64,000 nt of DNA from Delphinapterus leucas (GCF_002288925.2 NW_022098044.1:9492581-9556580); one strand, 5' to 3'. Shown: positions 1 through 11,829, numbered from the stretch's first letter. A program made the numbers and translations. The notes: generated by a model not told the origin, from the letters alone.

Positions 1-312
1 AAAATAAATAAATTAAAAAAAAAAATTTACTCAGTCAAATTTTGTTTCTTAACAACAGTCATTATGTTCTATAAAGCCACTGCAAACACTGAATTAGCAA
101 ATATAGAAACCATCTCTCCTAGCGGAAATACAGGGTTAGGTTCCTTGGAGCCTCTAGTCACATTTTCATCAACCAATCAACATATAACCTTGTTTTATGT
201 GTGTTTCTATTTAAAGACACCTTATTAAATATATATTTCTTACAAATAATTGATTGCATAATCTTTCAATGATTTAGAGGCAGAGCTTTGGAGGCTATTT
301 GAGTTATACGGG

Positions 313-1250
313 CTCATTTGCCAACGTCCTTGTAAAACAAGCCATTTTCATCAGCATTGTAAACCTGCTCTTCCACATAACCTTTTCGCTGTATAACATT
401 TAGCAGGTTTTTAAAAAATTTTTCCATAGCCTCCTGATCTGCAGAACTAGCCTTGCCTGTGAATTTAACATTTAGGCAATAGGCAACATGCCCTATTGCC
501 TTTGAAATGTTTCAACCAGCCATGGTTTGCTGAAAGGATTTAACATTTTCCTGATTCAACGTGACTATAAATTTCTTTGTCTTTCAAGCCTCACAGCAAT
601 GCTGTCAATTATGCTATTTTATTGCTTGTCATCTCATGAATCTATAAATTTAACTACTTGTCTATCTTTTCCATAGCTTCATCACACACTATAAATGCTA
701 CTTTAGCACTTTTTGGAGCAGCCTCATGTACAGATTGGCCAAATTCCTCTTCTTTTTTCTAGGTGTAAGGTATTGTTGATTCATTAACACAGACCTCACA
801 GCCAAGGACACTATGACTCATGCCTGAAGGGAGCTTATCTAATCCACATATTTTCTCCATAAGGCACATCCCAGCCTTCTTGATCCTAGGAACACTACAT
901 AGCACTACAGCACTATGCTTGGGGGCCATTTAAAAAGTGAAATCAACAACAAAAAGCACACACACACACACACACACACACAAACCTGGCATTAAATAGA
1001 CCACACAAAGGACACTCATTTGCAGTACGAGAGCTGAAGCTGGAAGGCAGAGCATGGCCTTGTTCAACCTTAGCTGGGAATACACTCGTCAAACAACTCA
1101 AATTTTTTGCAGCTCTGCACGTGTCTGCAAATGACCCCATAAGTGCTATGAGTATTGATTTTGGAGTCACAAATAAATTTTCAAGAGTTGGCAAATTTAC
1201 AAATATGGAATCCGTAGATAATGAGGATGGGCTGTACCTATTAAAAAGAA
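313..1250 (-). pseudogene. Decayed Tigger-like (pogo/TcMar) DNA transposon
   Basis: Read on the minus strand from an ATG at 929, the sequence gives a broken transposase-like reading. A CENP-B-type DNA-binding segment is visible (…CEVCVNESTIPYT, then KKEEEFGQSVHEAAPKSAK). Further down, near 346-362, the motif YNADENGLFYKD matches the first-aspartate region of pogo/Tigger DDE transposases (family form: NADETGLFW). Several stop codons and frame changes interrupt it, so it is not functional. The stretch at 1195-1245 resembles Tigger-type non-coding sequence. A CA repeat at 956-983 has grown inside the element. Visible: the motifs and stops. Inferred: the Tigger subfamily, which I cannot name. Confidence 0.7.
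956..983. repeat. (CA)n microsatellite
   Basis: About 14 uninterrupted CA units inside the decayed Tigger element. Confidence 0.95.
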
Positions 1251-1258
1251 TAAGATAG

Positions 1259-1383
1259 GGACTTCCCTGGCAGTCCAGAGGTTAGGACTCCATGCTTCCA
1301 CTGAAGGGGGTGCAGGTTCCATCCTTGGTGGGGGAACTAAGATCCTGCATGCTGCACTGGCTCAGCCAAAAAAAATTTTTTTG
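1259..1383 (+). repeat. CHR-type SINE, short
   Basis: tRNA-Glu-like head (acttccctggcagtccag…gttaggactc), B-box-like 'gcaggttccatcc', ending in an A/T-rich tail after 'ctcagcc'. Confidence 0.9.
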
Positions 1384-1688
1384 AAAAAAGAATAATATAG
1401 ATCAGTTTGTATTTGCTTAGCAGGATGCCCATGGTATGTTTTTAAGTGAAAAAAGAGAGTTTCAGAACAATATGTATAAAGGTGAAAAAAGCAAATGCTT
1501 ATAAGGGCCATGAAAGTAACGTAAAATGGTGAGGTGGACGAGGGGAAGACATCTGGGAAGAGTGGGGATTGGGGAAGAGAAGAGCTCATCCCACCTGCAG
1601 GGGGCAGCCCACACTGCTCACTGATAGTCAATTTTTTCCCGGCAGAAGAAGTGTGATGCTTTATCTTCCAGGTTTTCAGGATGTTCAT

Positions 1689-1889
1689 GGGACTTCCCTG
1701 GTGGTCCAGTGAGTAGGACTCCTTGCTCCCAATGCAGGGGGCCTGGGTTCAATCCCTGGTCAGGGAACTAGATCCCGCATGCATGCCACAACCAAGAGTT
1801 CACATGCCACAACTAAGAAGGCTGCATGCCACAAGTAAGACTTGGCCCAGCCTAAACAAATAAATAGAAATAAATCTTAAAAAAAAAAA
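1689..1889 (+). repeat. CHR-type SINE, intermediate
   Basis: Full head (gggacttccctggtggtcc), B box 'gggttcaatccctgg', a body of 'gccacaac' repeats and a poly-A tail. Confidence 0.9.
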
Positions 1890-2340
1890 GGATTTTCATG
1901 AAATATCCCAATTTAAAATGTTGACAACTTATTTCAAATTTAAAAAATTCTATGTGAGTCAAACAAAACCCATTATAGGCTACATTTGGCCTACAAGCTG
2001 CCAGATTGTATTCCCCAGTGTGGGGTAGTATGTATGAGAAAAGTACAGATATAAACAGAAAAAAAGTGTGAAAAGATACACATCCACCAGACCATTCACA
2101 ATGGTTACCTCGGAGTAGAGGAAAAGAATAGCGTTGTTGAAGGCAGAGGGTGGGTCTTCATCTTTTCTGTATTGTGTGAGACCTTGGCCATGAAAGTATA
2201 GTTATATATTATCTACTTTAAAAGGGAAAAAAGCCCTATGAATTAAAGGGCTGAGTATTATTCCTGTGGCCCCTGAGGTTGGGCAGTATTAGTGCCCCCT
2301 GCCTTAGATTGCAAAGATTGTATCTGTATTTCTAACTTCC

Positions 2341-2488
2341 TTTTTTTTTTTTTTTTTTTTTTTTCAGTTTTCTGGCTGTGCCACACGGCATGTGGCATGA
2401 AGTTCCCCATCCAGGGATGGGACCTGCACCACGCCCCCCCGCACTGGAAGCCCAGAGTCTTAACCAGTGGACCGCCAGGGAAGTGTCT
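2341..2488 (-). repeat. CHR-type SINE, short
   Basis: Poly-T start (the tail), then the reverse complement of the SINE body, ending 'ggaccgccagggaagt'. The small ORFs over it have no coding meaning. Confidence 0.9.
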
Positions 2489-2567
2489 CTAACTTGCTTT
2501 TTAAGTTACTTATTTAGAGAATGTTTGTTTTCAAGCAATATAAACCCACTCAAAATAGTTCTGGACC

Positions 2568-2692
2568 GGGACTTCCCTGCGGTCCAGTGGTTAAGACTCT
2601 GCGCTTCCAATGCAGTGGGGTAAGGTTCCAACCCTGGTCGGGGAACTAAGATCCCACATGCTGGGTGACCAAGAGCAAACAAACAAAAAAAC
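2568..2692 (+). repeat. CHR-type SINE, short
   Basis: Head 'gggacttccctgcggtccag', B box 'aggttccaaccctgg' and a CAAA-rich tail. Confidence 0.9.
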
Positions 2693-3404
2693 AGCTCTAG
2701 ACCAAAGGAGGATTTGGTAGGAAGGAGCAATCTGGTAGCATCCAGCTGCAGCAATGAAACCAGGCCCACGGGGGACTAGAAGTAAATGCTAAAAGCCATG
2801 TGGCCTGGCCCCAGAGCCAGCCTCCTTGGCCTCCTGAATCTGCTGCTTTCTGACACTTGATTCATTCTTCTGCTTGGTAAGCCTGCTTCTTCAGCTCACG
2901 CCTGGGGCTTCTGTGGCCTCTTGCATCCTCGAGTAGGAGTCTGGTAAGTCGTATTTCTGGGAGAGAGAATTCGACTGTGGCCAGTGAGTTCTTGAGCTGG
3001 ACCAAATATCCTCTCCCCGTTCAACCACCTGTCAAGGGAAAAGTGCGATCCCCTGGTGCATAACTGGCTCCCGGGACCCACCGCAGCAGGGAGGGCGTGT
3101 CTCAGAGATGGAGGGTGTGACCTGGGGAGGGGCCTCAAAAAGCCTCCACAGGTGCAGGTACAAGTTACACGTTTATAGGCCCTGTAAATGCTGGATCTGA
3201 TAGAACATGTTAGTTCATCAGGGAGATAGCAGAGCGAAGTAGCCAAGATCCGGGATTCTGGTAGGGGCACCACCTCTCCCGGTTTCTCCAAAATTTGGGC
3301 TTTCAGTTTTAAAACGAGGATAGTTTTTAAGAGTTTTCCAGGATGGGGGATATTCACTCCTCAAACTGGGAAAATTCTAAGCAAATCAGGATGAGTTGTG
3401 CCCC
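2693..3404. other. Intergenic, unassigned
   Basis: Moderately GC-rich, non-repetitive to my eye. It contains a 153-codon minus-strand ORF (2896-3357) with no recognisable domain. No gene is supported here. Confidence 0.5.
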
Positions 3405-3590
3405 CTAGGTTTTGGAGTTAGATTTGGTTTTGAATCCTGGCTCAGCTGCTATAGCTGTGTGACACTGGGCAAGTCACTTTATCTCTTACACCTCAGTTTC
3501 TTCCTTGTAAAATGAGAATAATAATATTTCCCACCTCATAGAGTGAGATAAGCACTTAGTGAGCACTCAATAAAGTAGGCAATTAGGTAA
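3405..3590 (+). repeat. MIR SINE
   Basis: The MIR core is clear: 'gaatcctggctcagctgct', 'gctgtgtgacactgggcaag', 'cctcagtttcttcc', 'gtaaaatgagaataataat', ending 'gagcactcaataaa'. Confidence 0.9.
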
Positions 3591-5387
3591 TCATACACAT
3601 GATTAAAAAGTAGAAATACAATGAACGGAGAAAAGTAAATCTCACTCCCACCTCTATCCCTCAGGACACAGGTCTCCTCCCCAGAAGTAAGCACTCTTAA
3701 CAGTTTCTTGTGTATCCTTCCAGAGATAGTCTGTGAATTATTATTATCTTTAATTATTATTATTACTATTATTAACCTCTAAGAAGTCAGATGTTGGATC
3801 CACTCTTCCTTTCTGAATCAGATAGTAGCTGATCACCTAAGCATGAAGAGATCTATATCTGTACCCTTTGTGAGTAAGAAGTCATAAGTCCTGGGGCTGA
3901 CCTCTTGGAAAATTCTAGGATGCCTCTGCTACTTCTCCTCTCCTTTCACACCCTCCTCCTTTCCCTGTTCACAGTGGCACATGACTCCATTCCCACAAAG
4001 TTCCTCAATTCCATCCCTCAACTGACACTGAGATGGTGTCTCAGCCTGGGTTCCTTAGAAAACAGGGCCTGAGGCAAAGTTTTTATACCGGCACCTTATG
4101 AGGGTGTGTATCCCAGGGAAACAGGGGTGAAGGGAAAAGGGGTTGAAGGAACGAGGAAGAGCAAATAGAAGAGCACGTGTTAGCACCGTGCTAGCCACTG
4201 CTTCTGCAAGCACAGTTTGCTTCCTGGGAATCACAGGACATCTTTGAGAAGCCAAGTAAAGCTTCTGCATCTCTGAGCATTCTGTGGGGGGCACCCTGTG
4301 GAGGAGGGGCAAGGAGGAGGGATAAATTGATCGATAGGCTGCCGTCTCCCACTGGTCAAAGTTTGCCCCTCATTGTGTCAACTCCTCCTCTCTTATGAGT
4401 GGAGCTGCACTACTCGGGCAGCCACAGAGAAAGCTAGAACCCAACACAGCAGGGTCAGGCTCTGTGGCCAGTGCCACTCTGCAGGTGAGTCAGTGTGCAT
4501 CCATGGATTCTGAGGTGGTCCACTGGGTCTCTTACATCAGCAGCAATAGGGAACCCACATGGCAGAGGATAGAAGCATAGATGCTGGTATGAGGCCTGGC
4601 ATTGTTGTTTCATGCCCTCTTGTCACATGAGGAACATGGAACAGCCGCCACAGAGCAAGTCATTCATCGCTAGTGTTCTGGCCAGAAAGCATGGCAAGTG
4701 CAGGACTTGTAATGGCACATAAACCGAGTCTGGTACAGATGGGAACATTGCCATATTTCACTGACCCTGGGATGTACATTTATAGCCTTTTAGCATCATT
4801 GAAATCAGGATGCATCTTACAATTGACAGCATGTCAGAGTGTAACTAGCAGTTTTGTTCCCTGTCTTGGTAGTACATAAGTGGCAGGTTAGATGAAATAC
4901 ATTAATTTCTTTAGGCTGATGTGTATCAATGCGTCTCTTGATACCCCGGGCCCAGAAATGTTCTCACAAAAGAGGCACTGCCACTTCCTATGGGAAAGGC
5001 CCTTAACAGGGAAGAGCAATTAGCAAATTCATAAATCAGCGATCTCGAATTTCCATTGTCGATAATAAACTGTTCTTATGGTTAATATGACCATTCGTTG
5101 TTTATAGGTATCCGTGCCTGAAAATGTTTGCTTAGGTCAAGTCCGAGCTGTGAAACAAAAGTTCTTTCATGTGTTCGTGGTGAGTAATGGCTTTAATGAA
5201 GGCAGAACTCCATGCTAAAGATTAATAAATACCTCATTAGCCTTGACAAAAGAAGTGTGACAACATGATTCCACTCTTTTTTTTAAAGTGTATATGAGTG
5301 TGTTTAACCATTATGTTCCAGGTGTGTGTTTATATTAACATCCCAAATTGTGATGCTCTAACGTGTAGTCTTTAGAGACTAAATCCT
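3591..5387. other. Intergenic, no gene seen
   Basis: Includes a degenerate TTA-rich tract at about 3735-3775. The rest looks like old, unassignable sequence. ORFs of 61-85 codons occur but carry no family signal. Confidence 0.5.
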
Positions 5388-5518
5388 CACTACTCAAAGT
5401 GCGGTCCTTGAACCAGCAGTACTGGACAACACCCAGGAGATTGCTAGAAATGCAGAATCTCAGGCCCCACTCTGGACCTGCTGAATCCAAATATGTATTT
5501 AAAATAATGCAAGCTCAC
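5388..5518 (+). repeat. MER5A-like hAT-Charlie fragment, 5' part
   Basis: Resembles the MER5A consensus: 'ctcaaagtgcggtccttgaaccagcag', 'gaaatgcagaatctcaggcccca'. It is cut off at about 5518 by a SINE and an L1 piece; the 3' end reappears at 6488. Confidence 0.8.
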
Positions 5519-5740
5519 GGGGACTTCCCTGGTGGTCCAGTGCTTAGGACTCCGCGCTTCTATTGCTGGGAGCCCAGGTTCAATCCCTGACCGGGTAACT
5601 AAGATCCCACATGCCGCAACTAAGCCGGCGCACTGCAATTAGCGAAGCCCATACACTGCAACTAGAGAAGCCCGTGAGCCGCAGCAAAGACCCAGTGCAG
5701 CCAAAATAAACACATTAATCAATTAAAATAAATAAAATAA
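5519..5740 (+). repeat. CHR-type SINE, intermediate
   Basis: Complete head, B box and A-rich tail. Target-site duplication 'aatgcaagc' at 5506-5514 and 5741-5749. Confidence 0.9.
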
Positions 5741-5749
5741 AATGCAAGC

Positions 5750-6180
5750 CCCCCCATCAACTGCTGAGTGGATAAACAAAATATGGTATATCCGTACCAT
5801 GGAATATTATTCAGCCATAGAAAGGAGTGAAGTACTGATACATGCTGTGACGTGGATAAGCTTTGAAAACGTTATGCTAAGTGAAGGAAGCCAGACACAA
5901 AAGGCCACAGATTGTATGATTCCATTCATATGAATGTCCAGGATAGGCAAATCCATAAGACAGAAAGTAGATTAGTGTTTGCTTAAGGAATGAGAGAAAG
6001 GAGGCATTGGAAGTCCCTGCTGATGGGTAAGGGGTTTCTTTTTGGGGTGATGGAAATATTTTGGAATTGGCTGGTGGTGATAGTTGCTTAACATTGCGAA
6101 TATACTAAAAACCACTGAGTTGGACACTTAAATTTTTTGAATATTATGTTACATAAATTTTACCTCCAAAAAGTGTTAAA
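5750..6180 (+). repeat. L1M-type LINE, 3' end
   Basis: Typical old L1 3' sequence: 'catcaactgctgagtgg', 'atggaatattattcagcca', 'ttatgctaagtgaaggaag', 'ttttggggtgatgg', 'gaatatactaaaaaccactg'. ORF2 remains are broken. It lies between the two halves of the MER5A copy. The stretch 6181-6487 may be more of the same element but is not recognisable. Confidence 0.85.
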
Positions 6181-6487
6181 AATGAAGCCAAATGTAGCAC
6201 ATTGCCTGCAACCTTTAAAAAAAATCATATATTGCTTCCTTTTGTTCCCGCAGGATAGGAAAAGAAAATGCTGCTTAAATCATTATATTAGAAAGAAATG
6301 CCATCTGATATTTATTGTTCCCCAAGTAGTACAACTTAGAAACCTTTGGGATTTATTTTGGATCCTCCATGTAAATGAATGTAAAGTAAAAGTTCCCCCA
6401 TAAATAGAGTGCTGTCGTTAACGTCATTGAAGGAAAAATGATCAGAATAATAAAAGGTGTTTAAAAATGAAAAAGAAAAACAAAACT

Positions 6488-6537
6488 CGATCCCCAGGTG
6501 ATTCATATGCCTGTTCAAGTTTGAAAACATTGCTCTA
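6488..6537 (+). repeat. MER5A-like fragment, 3' end
   Basis: 'gatccccaggtgattcatat' and 'caagtttgaaaacattgctc' match the MER5A 3' terminus and complete the element begun at 5388. Confidence 0.75.
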
Positions 6538-7111
6538 AATCCCATCTCCTTGACTGCAAGACCTCAGTGTCCTTCCCCACCCTCACCCGGAAAACTCTTC
6601 CTTTTTTTTCTCAGAATCCCCAGATGTGGCACTATTTCACTTGTTTTGCGCATCCCACATCCTCCTCCTTACCCCTGGCCTGTCTGCAACAGCCCTGAGT
6701 CAGAGAGCTGCTCCACCAGGCAGCATTACGATCACCCACGGGTTAGGAGAGGACCGTCCTTGCTCCAGGTCTGGATTGTATGGCTTCTCCTGTGCCCTGA
6801 AGAGCACTGCCAGTGGCCAAGGTCAAGGTCAGCCTCTGTGGAACATGGTTCTCTGTTTCTCCGTCTACTGTCATGGAGTGGCAGAAGAAATAAGGCAGAC
6901 ACCTCGCTATTCCCTAAATTGTCTTCCTCTCTTCTCCTCCCCAGGCACCTCTGCATCAAAACACTCCTCTCTCCTCCTTCAAATAAAAAAGGAAAAGACA
7001 CCAGATGCCCACACGCTTAATAAGAAATGGAGTAGGGAAAGAAAGGGAGGAGTCTCCTCTTCCCCCCTGAGATATCTGAACTCTAGCTTCTGCCCAGCTA
7101 AAATTTTCTCT

Positions 7112-7146
<35 letters not shown>

Positions 7147-8040
7147 ACTCTGACATGCAATAAAATATCAACAGTAGTTTTTTAGTGGGTGATAGGATGT
7201 CTCTCTTCTTTCTAATTATCTATATTTCTAGTTTTTCAAAAATGAATGAATGCATATTACTTATATACTCATAAAAATAAAGTGTTTTGTTAGAGGAAAT
7301 AAGAAACTCCCCATGATGATGGAATATGTGATTTCAACATACATTTTTAATAGAGAATTTCTGTCTTGCAAAAATTAGCCTCTGAGGGTCACAAAGCCCT
7401 CCTCATACGGTTCACAGTACACAGAAAAGCCTTTTATATGGGATGTAGGGTTACCAGAGACAGGAAATGAAGTTGGTTCCCAGATCTTGGCAGGAGGTGT
7501 GGTGGGGAGGCCCTCTAGAAATCTCAGGCTTCCCTCTAAATGAGGACATGCTGAACTCTATCTTCAGTAAAAGAGCGGGTTCTTAAGAGAACTACCCCAT
7601 TATTACACCAATTGGTGAGAATCCATGCCTGATCCTTTTTATCACGTAGACCTAGGCATTAGATGCTTTGTTTTGAATCTCTACCAAGGATTTGAATTGG
7701 TTAATTATCCTAGAAGTGATTCGGCTTAAAAGGGCTTAAAATTTTTTTACTGTTCTTTATTATTAACAAAGTTAATTTAAGTTTCTCATTTTGTTTCTAA
7801 TTTTATTCCCTTTTATGTGAGTTATCTGAACCTTTTTCACTGAGTAAGTTTAAATGGGTCATTCTAAAATATGGCATTAAAAAATGTGTTCACTGAGGAA
7901 TATTTAAAATACAGATGAGCAAAGAGTATTTCTATGTTTATGTGTATACACGTGTGTGTGTCTGTGTGTATGTGCGTACAGATGCTTGGATATGTTTTTT
8001 AATAGAAATGGTGCATTAGTGGGGAATTTTAAAATTTTGA
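6538..8040. other. Intergenic with a CA microsatellite
   Basis: A (CA)n run lies at about 7111-7147. ORFs up to 175 codons at 6550-7153 show no domain and the longest one runs into the CA repeat. A degenerate GT-rich tract is at about 7945-7980. No gene supported. Confidence 0.5.
7111..7147. repeat. (CA)n microsatellite
   Basis: Roughly 15 CA units followed by an imperfect 'aaacacacac' end. Confidence 0.95.
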
Positions 8041-8560
8041 GTGCCTGAACTGTATCATTCAAACTGGGTTAGTCAAGAAAAGAATATTTATTGACTCATA
8101 AAACAAACCTAAGAAAAGTCAGGGTTATTTCTGGCCTCAGTGACCAAAGACTCAAGTATTCTCGGGGCTGCCTCCTGGCTTCTGCTCTTTGCTTCCCTCT
8201 CTCTGCGTTCACCTCATTCTCTCAGACTGCAGTTCGGCTGGTGGGAAACAAGGCTGCCAGTAGCCTGCAGCTTCACATCTTCCCATTTTCACTTCCAAGA
8301 AGGAAAAGGTCTTTTTCCTTTGGTTCTAGCTTAAAAAGTCCCCGGGAAGGTCCCTGACAGGCTCAGCTTGGGTTACTCGCATACTCCCTGACAAATTGTC
8401 ATGGGCAAGTTGGCCCAGTTCTGTGATTGCCTCAGTGTTGGTCAAGTGCCACCTCTAATCCAAACCCTGTGACAGAGGGACGGTCACGTAATCAGATGGC
8501 AGTTCCCATCTGAACCACTGGGTGCTGTTTTCTAAAGAAAGATCGGGTGCTATTGCCCCT
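8041..8560. repeat. Candidate old interspersed repeat, family unknown
   Basis: The start 'gaatatttattgactcata' and the following 'ggcctcagtgacc…actcaag' recall a mammalian repeat class I cannot name. A 260-base open frame crosses it without domain signal. Confidence 0.35.
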
Positions 8561-8869
8561 AGAAGGATAGTGTGCTGGTAGACAAATGACAGATACTCAC
8601 TACATACAAATGGGATTATATTTCAGTAACTGTTTTGCAACTCATAAAAAATTTTCATTTTTCCATGTTCTACAACGTAATTTCAGTGATAATAGAATAT
8701 AATGGCAGAATAGTGTTGTATTCTGGAATGCAAACATGACAACTGGAAACAAACAAACATGACAACGAGGACAAGAGCCACACACTAAGGTTGGCAGAGC
8801 AGGAAGAGAGGACGCCTAGATCCTTGATATCATCTCAGAGTCGCTGCACCAGCGCTACACTTCTTGATT

Positions 8870-8987
8870 TTTGGTTTATTTATTTAGGCCGCACCTCAGG
8901 GCATGTGGAACTTCCCTGACCAGGGATGAACTGGCATCCCCTGCACTGGAAGCGCAGAGTCTTAACCACTGGACCGCCAGGGAAGTC
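8870..8987 (-). repeat. CHR-type SINE, short (first of a pair)
   Basis: Reverse-complement SINE ending 'ggaccgccagggaagtc'. Its duplication 'ctacacttctt' is at 8855-8865 and 8993-9003. The neighbouring SINE was inserted into the second copy. Confidence 0.9.
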
Positions 8988-9003
8988 CAGCCCTACACTT
9001 CTT

Positions 9004-9352
9004 TTTTTTTTTTTTAATACATTTATTTATTTATGGCTGCGTTGGGTCTTCGTTGCTGCGCATAGGCTTTCTCTAGTTGCGGCGAGCAGGGGCTACTCTT
9101 TGTTGCAGTGCACGGGCTTCTCATTGCGGTGGCTTCTTTTGTTGCAGAGCACGGGCTCTAGGTGCGCGGGTTTCAGTAGTTGTGGCACATGGGCTCAGTA
9201 GTTGTGGCTCGCAGGCTCTAGAGCACAGGATCAGTAGTTGTGGCGCACGGGCTTAGTTCCTCCGTGGCATGTGGGACTTCCCGGACCAGGGCTCGAACCT
9301 GTGTCCCCTGCATTGGCAGGCAGATTCTTAACCACTGCACCACCAGGGAAGT
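9004..9352 (-). repeat. CHR-type SINE, long (second of a pair)
   Basis: Poly-T tail, 'ggctgcgttgggtcttcgtt', repeated 'cagtagttgtggc' modules and terminal 'caccaccagggaagtc'. Target duplication 'cctacacttctt' at 8992-9003 and 9353-9364. Confidence 0.93.
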
Positions 9353-9364
9353 CCTACACTTCTT

Positions 9365-10896
9365 GATACCTGAGAAAAATAACACCTGATTTGGCTAAAC
9401 CACAGTGGTCAAGTGCTGTTCCCTATAAATGTACTTCCAGGCAGCCATTAAAAGTAGGCCAGGAAATTTATCATCAGTGAAGGGGGATGGCAGTGATGAT
9501 AAAAACCCCAGAGAGGTTGAAAGGGAAACCGAAATAATGGAAAGTACAGCCTATTTTTTTTTTTGAACTATTAAAGGAAACTGACCCATAAAACATCCCT
9601 GAGTCAACCTGAGGCAGTTACAGCAGGGTGGAAATGGCAGCCACAGCTGAACTGAGCAGAAAGAGGGTTAGAGGTAGTACCCAAGGCTTCTTTGATGCTA
9701 TGTAGCATGAAGGGTTCCAGAAGTCCCTAAGAGCTCCCAGTGAGAGGGATGGAAGTAGCTGAAGCTGGAGCTAGGAAGCATCCCAAAGCGTCACCATGTG
9801 ACCCAAGGCTTCTGGGTAGCAGACGAAGAAGGCACCAGAGAAAAAAGACCACCAGGCTTGAATGGGGAAGGAGGGGATGCGACCAGTACAGAGGCCAGAG
9901 CAGAGATCTGGTTAGGCGTGAGCTGCACCTCAAGTGGAGTGAGCAGGAGCTGGTGGAGAGAAGATCAGCTGGAGAACCAGTGTCCTTTCTCCTTGCACCT
10001 AAATAACATCTTGGGAAGGGAGTAAGTGGAGGGAAGACCTTTGGAAGAGACAGCTCTCAGAGGGAATATGAATTTCAAATTGACTAAGATTTACCCAAAA
10101 GTAGACTTTTTTTTTTAACCCAGAAGAGACAGTTAACTGGTAAGCTGAAGATCTGCCCAGTAAAGAGAATCTCCTGAGAAATCTAAGTTCAATTATAGAG
10201 ATATTTTTAAAATTTTTGTACATTTGGCTCATACTGTATGCATTGTGACTCCCCCCAACCCCAAGTTCCCCATACATATAGATCTCTACTATAAGTTTCC
10301 TTAAAGAGGTGTCACAGGAGTTTGACATTATGTCACAAGGAAAATGTCCTAAAATCTGCTTTAGACCTGTGAGAGCCAGCCACAATGACTCTTGCTTCCT
10401 AGTGTTCATGTCCTTGTGTAGCCCTCTCCCACACTGTACCAGGGTTGGTCTGTGTGACCAAGAGCATATGGCAGAAGGGGTGGCGTATCCCTACCAAGAT
10501 TAGGTTCCTATCTCTCGTAGATCACTCACTCTGGGGAAACCAGCTGCCCTGTTATGAAGACAGGCCTGCGTGAGGAAACAGCCATATGAGTGATCTCGGA
10601 AGCAGGTCCAGCCCCAGTAGGGCCTTCAGATAACTGCAGTCCCAACTGACATCCAGACTGTAACCTCATGAAAGACCCTCAATTAGAGACACTCAGCTAA
10701 CCTGACTCACAGAAACTGTAAGATAATAAATGTTTGTTGTTTTAAACTACTAAGTTTAGGGGTAATTTGTTATGCAACAAAAGATAACGAATATACTCCC
10801 TCTCATAAAAATTTCAGTTATAGCACCTGCCAAAAATCTTTCTCTTTTCATTCTCCAAGAGGTCCTTTCACAGTTTCGCTCCCCTCCCCCACTTCC
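9365..10896. other. Intergenic, no gene seen
   Basis: Overlapping ORFs on both strands at 9727-10409 lack recognisable domains. An A-rich 'ataaatgtttgttgttttaaactactaagttt' type end near 10720-10760 resembles old retroelement tails, not assigned. Confidence 0.45.
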
Positions 10897-10910
10897 TCCT
10901 CTCTGCCACA

Positions 10911-11113
10911 TTCTTTTTTTTTTTTTTAATATTTATTTATTTATTTTGGCTTCGGCAGGTCGTAGTTGCGGTACACAGACTTCTTAGTTGTGGCATGCAG
11001 ACTCCCAGCCGTGGCACGCATGCATACAGAATCTAGTTCCCCGACCAAGCATCGAACCCAGGCCCCCTGTATTGGGAACTCGGAGTCTTACCCACTGGAC
11101 CACTAAGGAAGTT
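10911..11113 (-). repeat. CHR-type SINE, intermediate
   Basis: Poly-T tail to 'ggaccactaaggaagtt'. Target duplication 'cctctctgccaca' at 10898-10910 and 11114-11126. Confidence 0.92.
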
Positions 11114-11147
11114 CCTCTCTGCCACACTCTTAAGCACCCAAATCCCA

Positions 11148-11245
11148 ACAGGTTATGGTCCTTAAAAAAAAAAAGATGTAATAAATAAATAAATAAAATA
11201 AAATAAAGATCAAAACAAAACAAAACAAAAACAGGTTATGGTCCT
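11148..11245. repeat. A-rich tail-only retro-insertion with target duplication
   Basis: The block 11163-11230 holds only an A-run followed by AAAT and AAAAC units. It is flanked by direct repeats 'acaggttatggtcct' at 11148-11162 and 11231-11245. Seen: the flanking repeat. Inferred: reverse transcription that copied only a poly-A/SINE tail. Confidence 0.75.
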
Positions 11246-11396
11246 CTCTCCAAGTGGCCACCTGAGGTACATGGTCTTGTTTTCCCTACTGACTTCCTTG
11301 TGGAAACCAAGCTTCTCTGCCCGCCTTCCCACCCTTTCCACCTTCTCCCCACACACCTGATAATGGTGAATAAGAGACTGAGGCAAAAGAAATAAG

Positions 11397-11399
<3 letters not shown>

Positions 11400-11441
<42 letters not shown>
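11400..11441. repeat. (GA)n microsatellite
   Basis: About 21 uninterrupted GA units. Confidence 0.97.
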
Positions 11442-11444
<3 letters not shown>

Positions 11445-11829
11445 GGCAGGTGATAGGCATCAGCCAGACTCTGTGATTCTTCATTCATCTTCCCTCCACA
11501 CTCCCTGCTGATTGATTGAAGAACTACAGAATCTCCCCTGATGGCAGAATACCAGAAAGATTTCTGAGAGGCCTAGAGACGCCTTTGATTCTCTAGGGCC
11601 TGAGCTATGTTCCAGTCACATGAGGCCTGGAAACCTCTAGGTTTCCTGGACGTTCCTTGCTGTTCCTGCAAAGCAAGACCAGACATTTGTTTATAGTGGA
11701 CAGAATTCCCTAAACTGCGATTGTGGTTATCTCGCAGATGACTACAATTATATAGCAAATACTAACTGAGACGCCACTGGTTATATAAAAAAAGAAGAAA
11801 AGACAAAATATTACTTCGTATTTAGTGTC

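Noticed and set aside
2896..3357. 153-codon minus-strand ORF
   Set aside because: No domain, no codon-bias sign and no promoter or splice context; probably chance in GC-richer DNA.
6550..7153. Two overlapping plus-strand ORFs (156 and 175 codons)
   Set aside because: They overlap in different frames, lack domains, and the longer runs into a CA microsatellite.
9301..9352. tRNA-Glu-like A and B boxes as functional tRNA genes
   Set aside because: These occur in every SINE head; none folds as a complete tRNA with intact anticodon arm.
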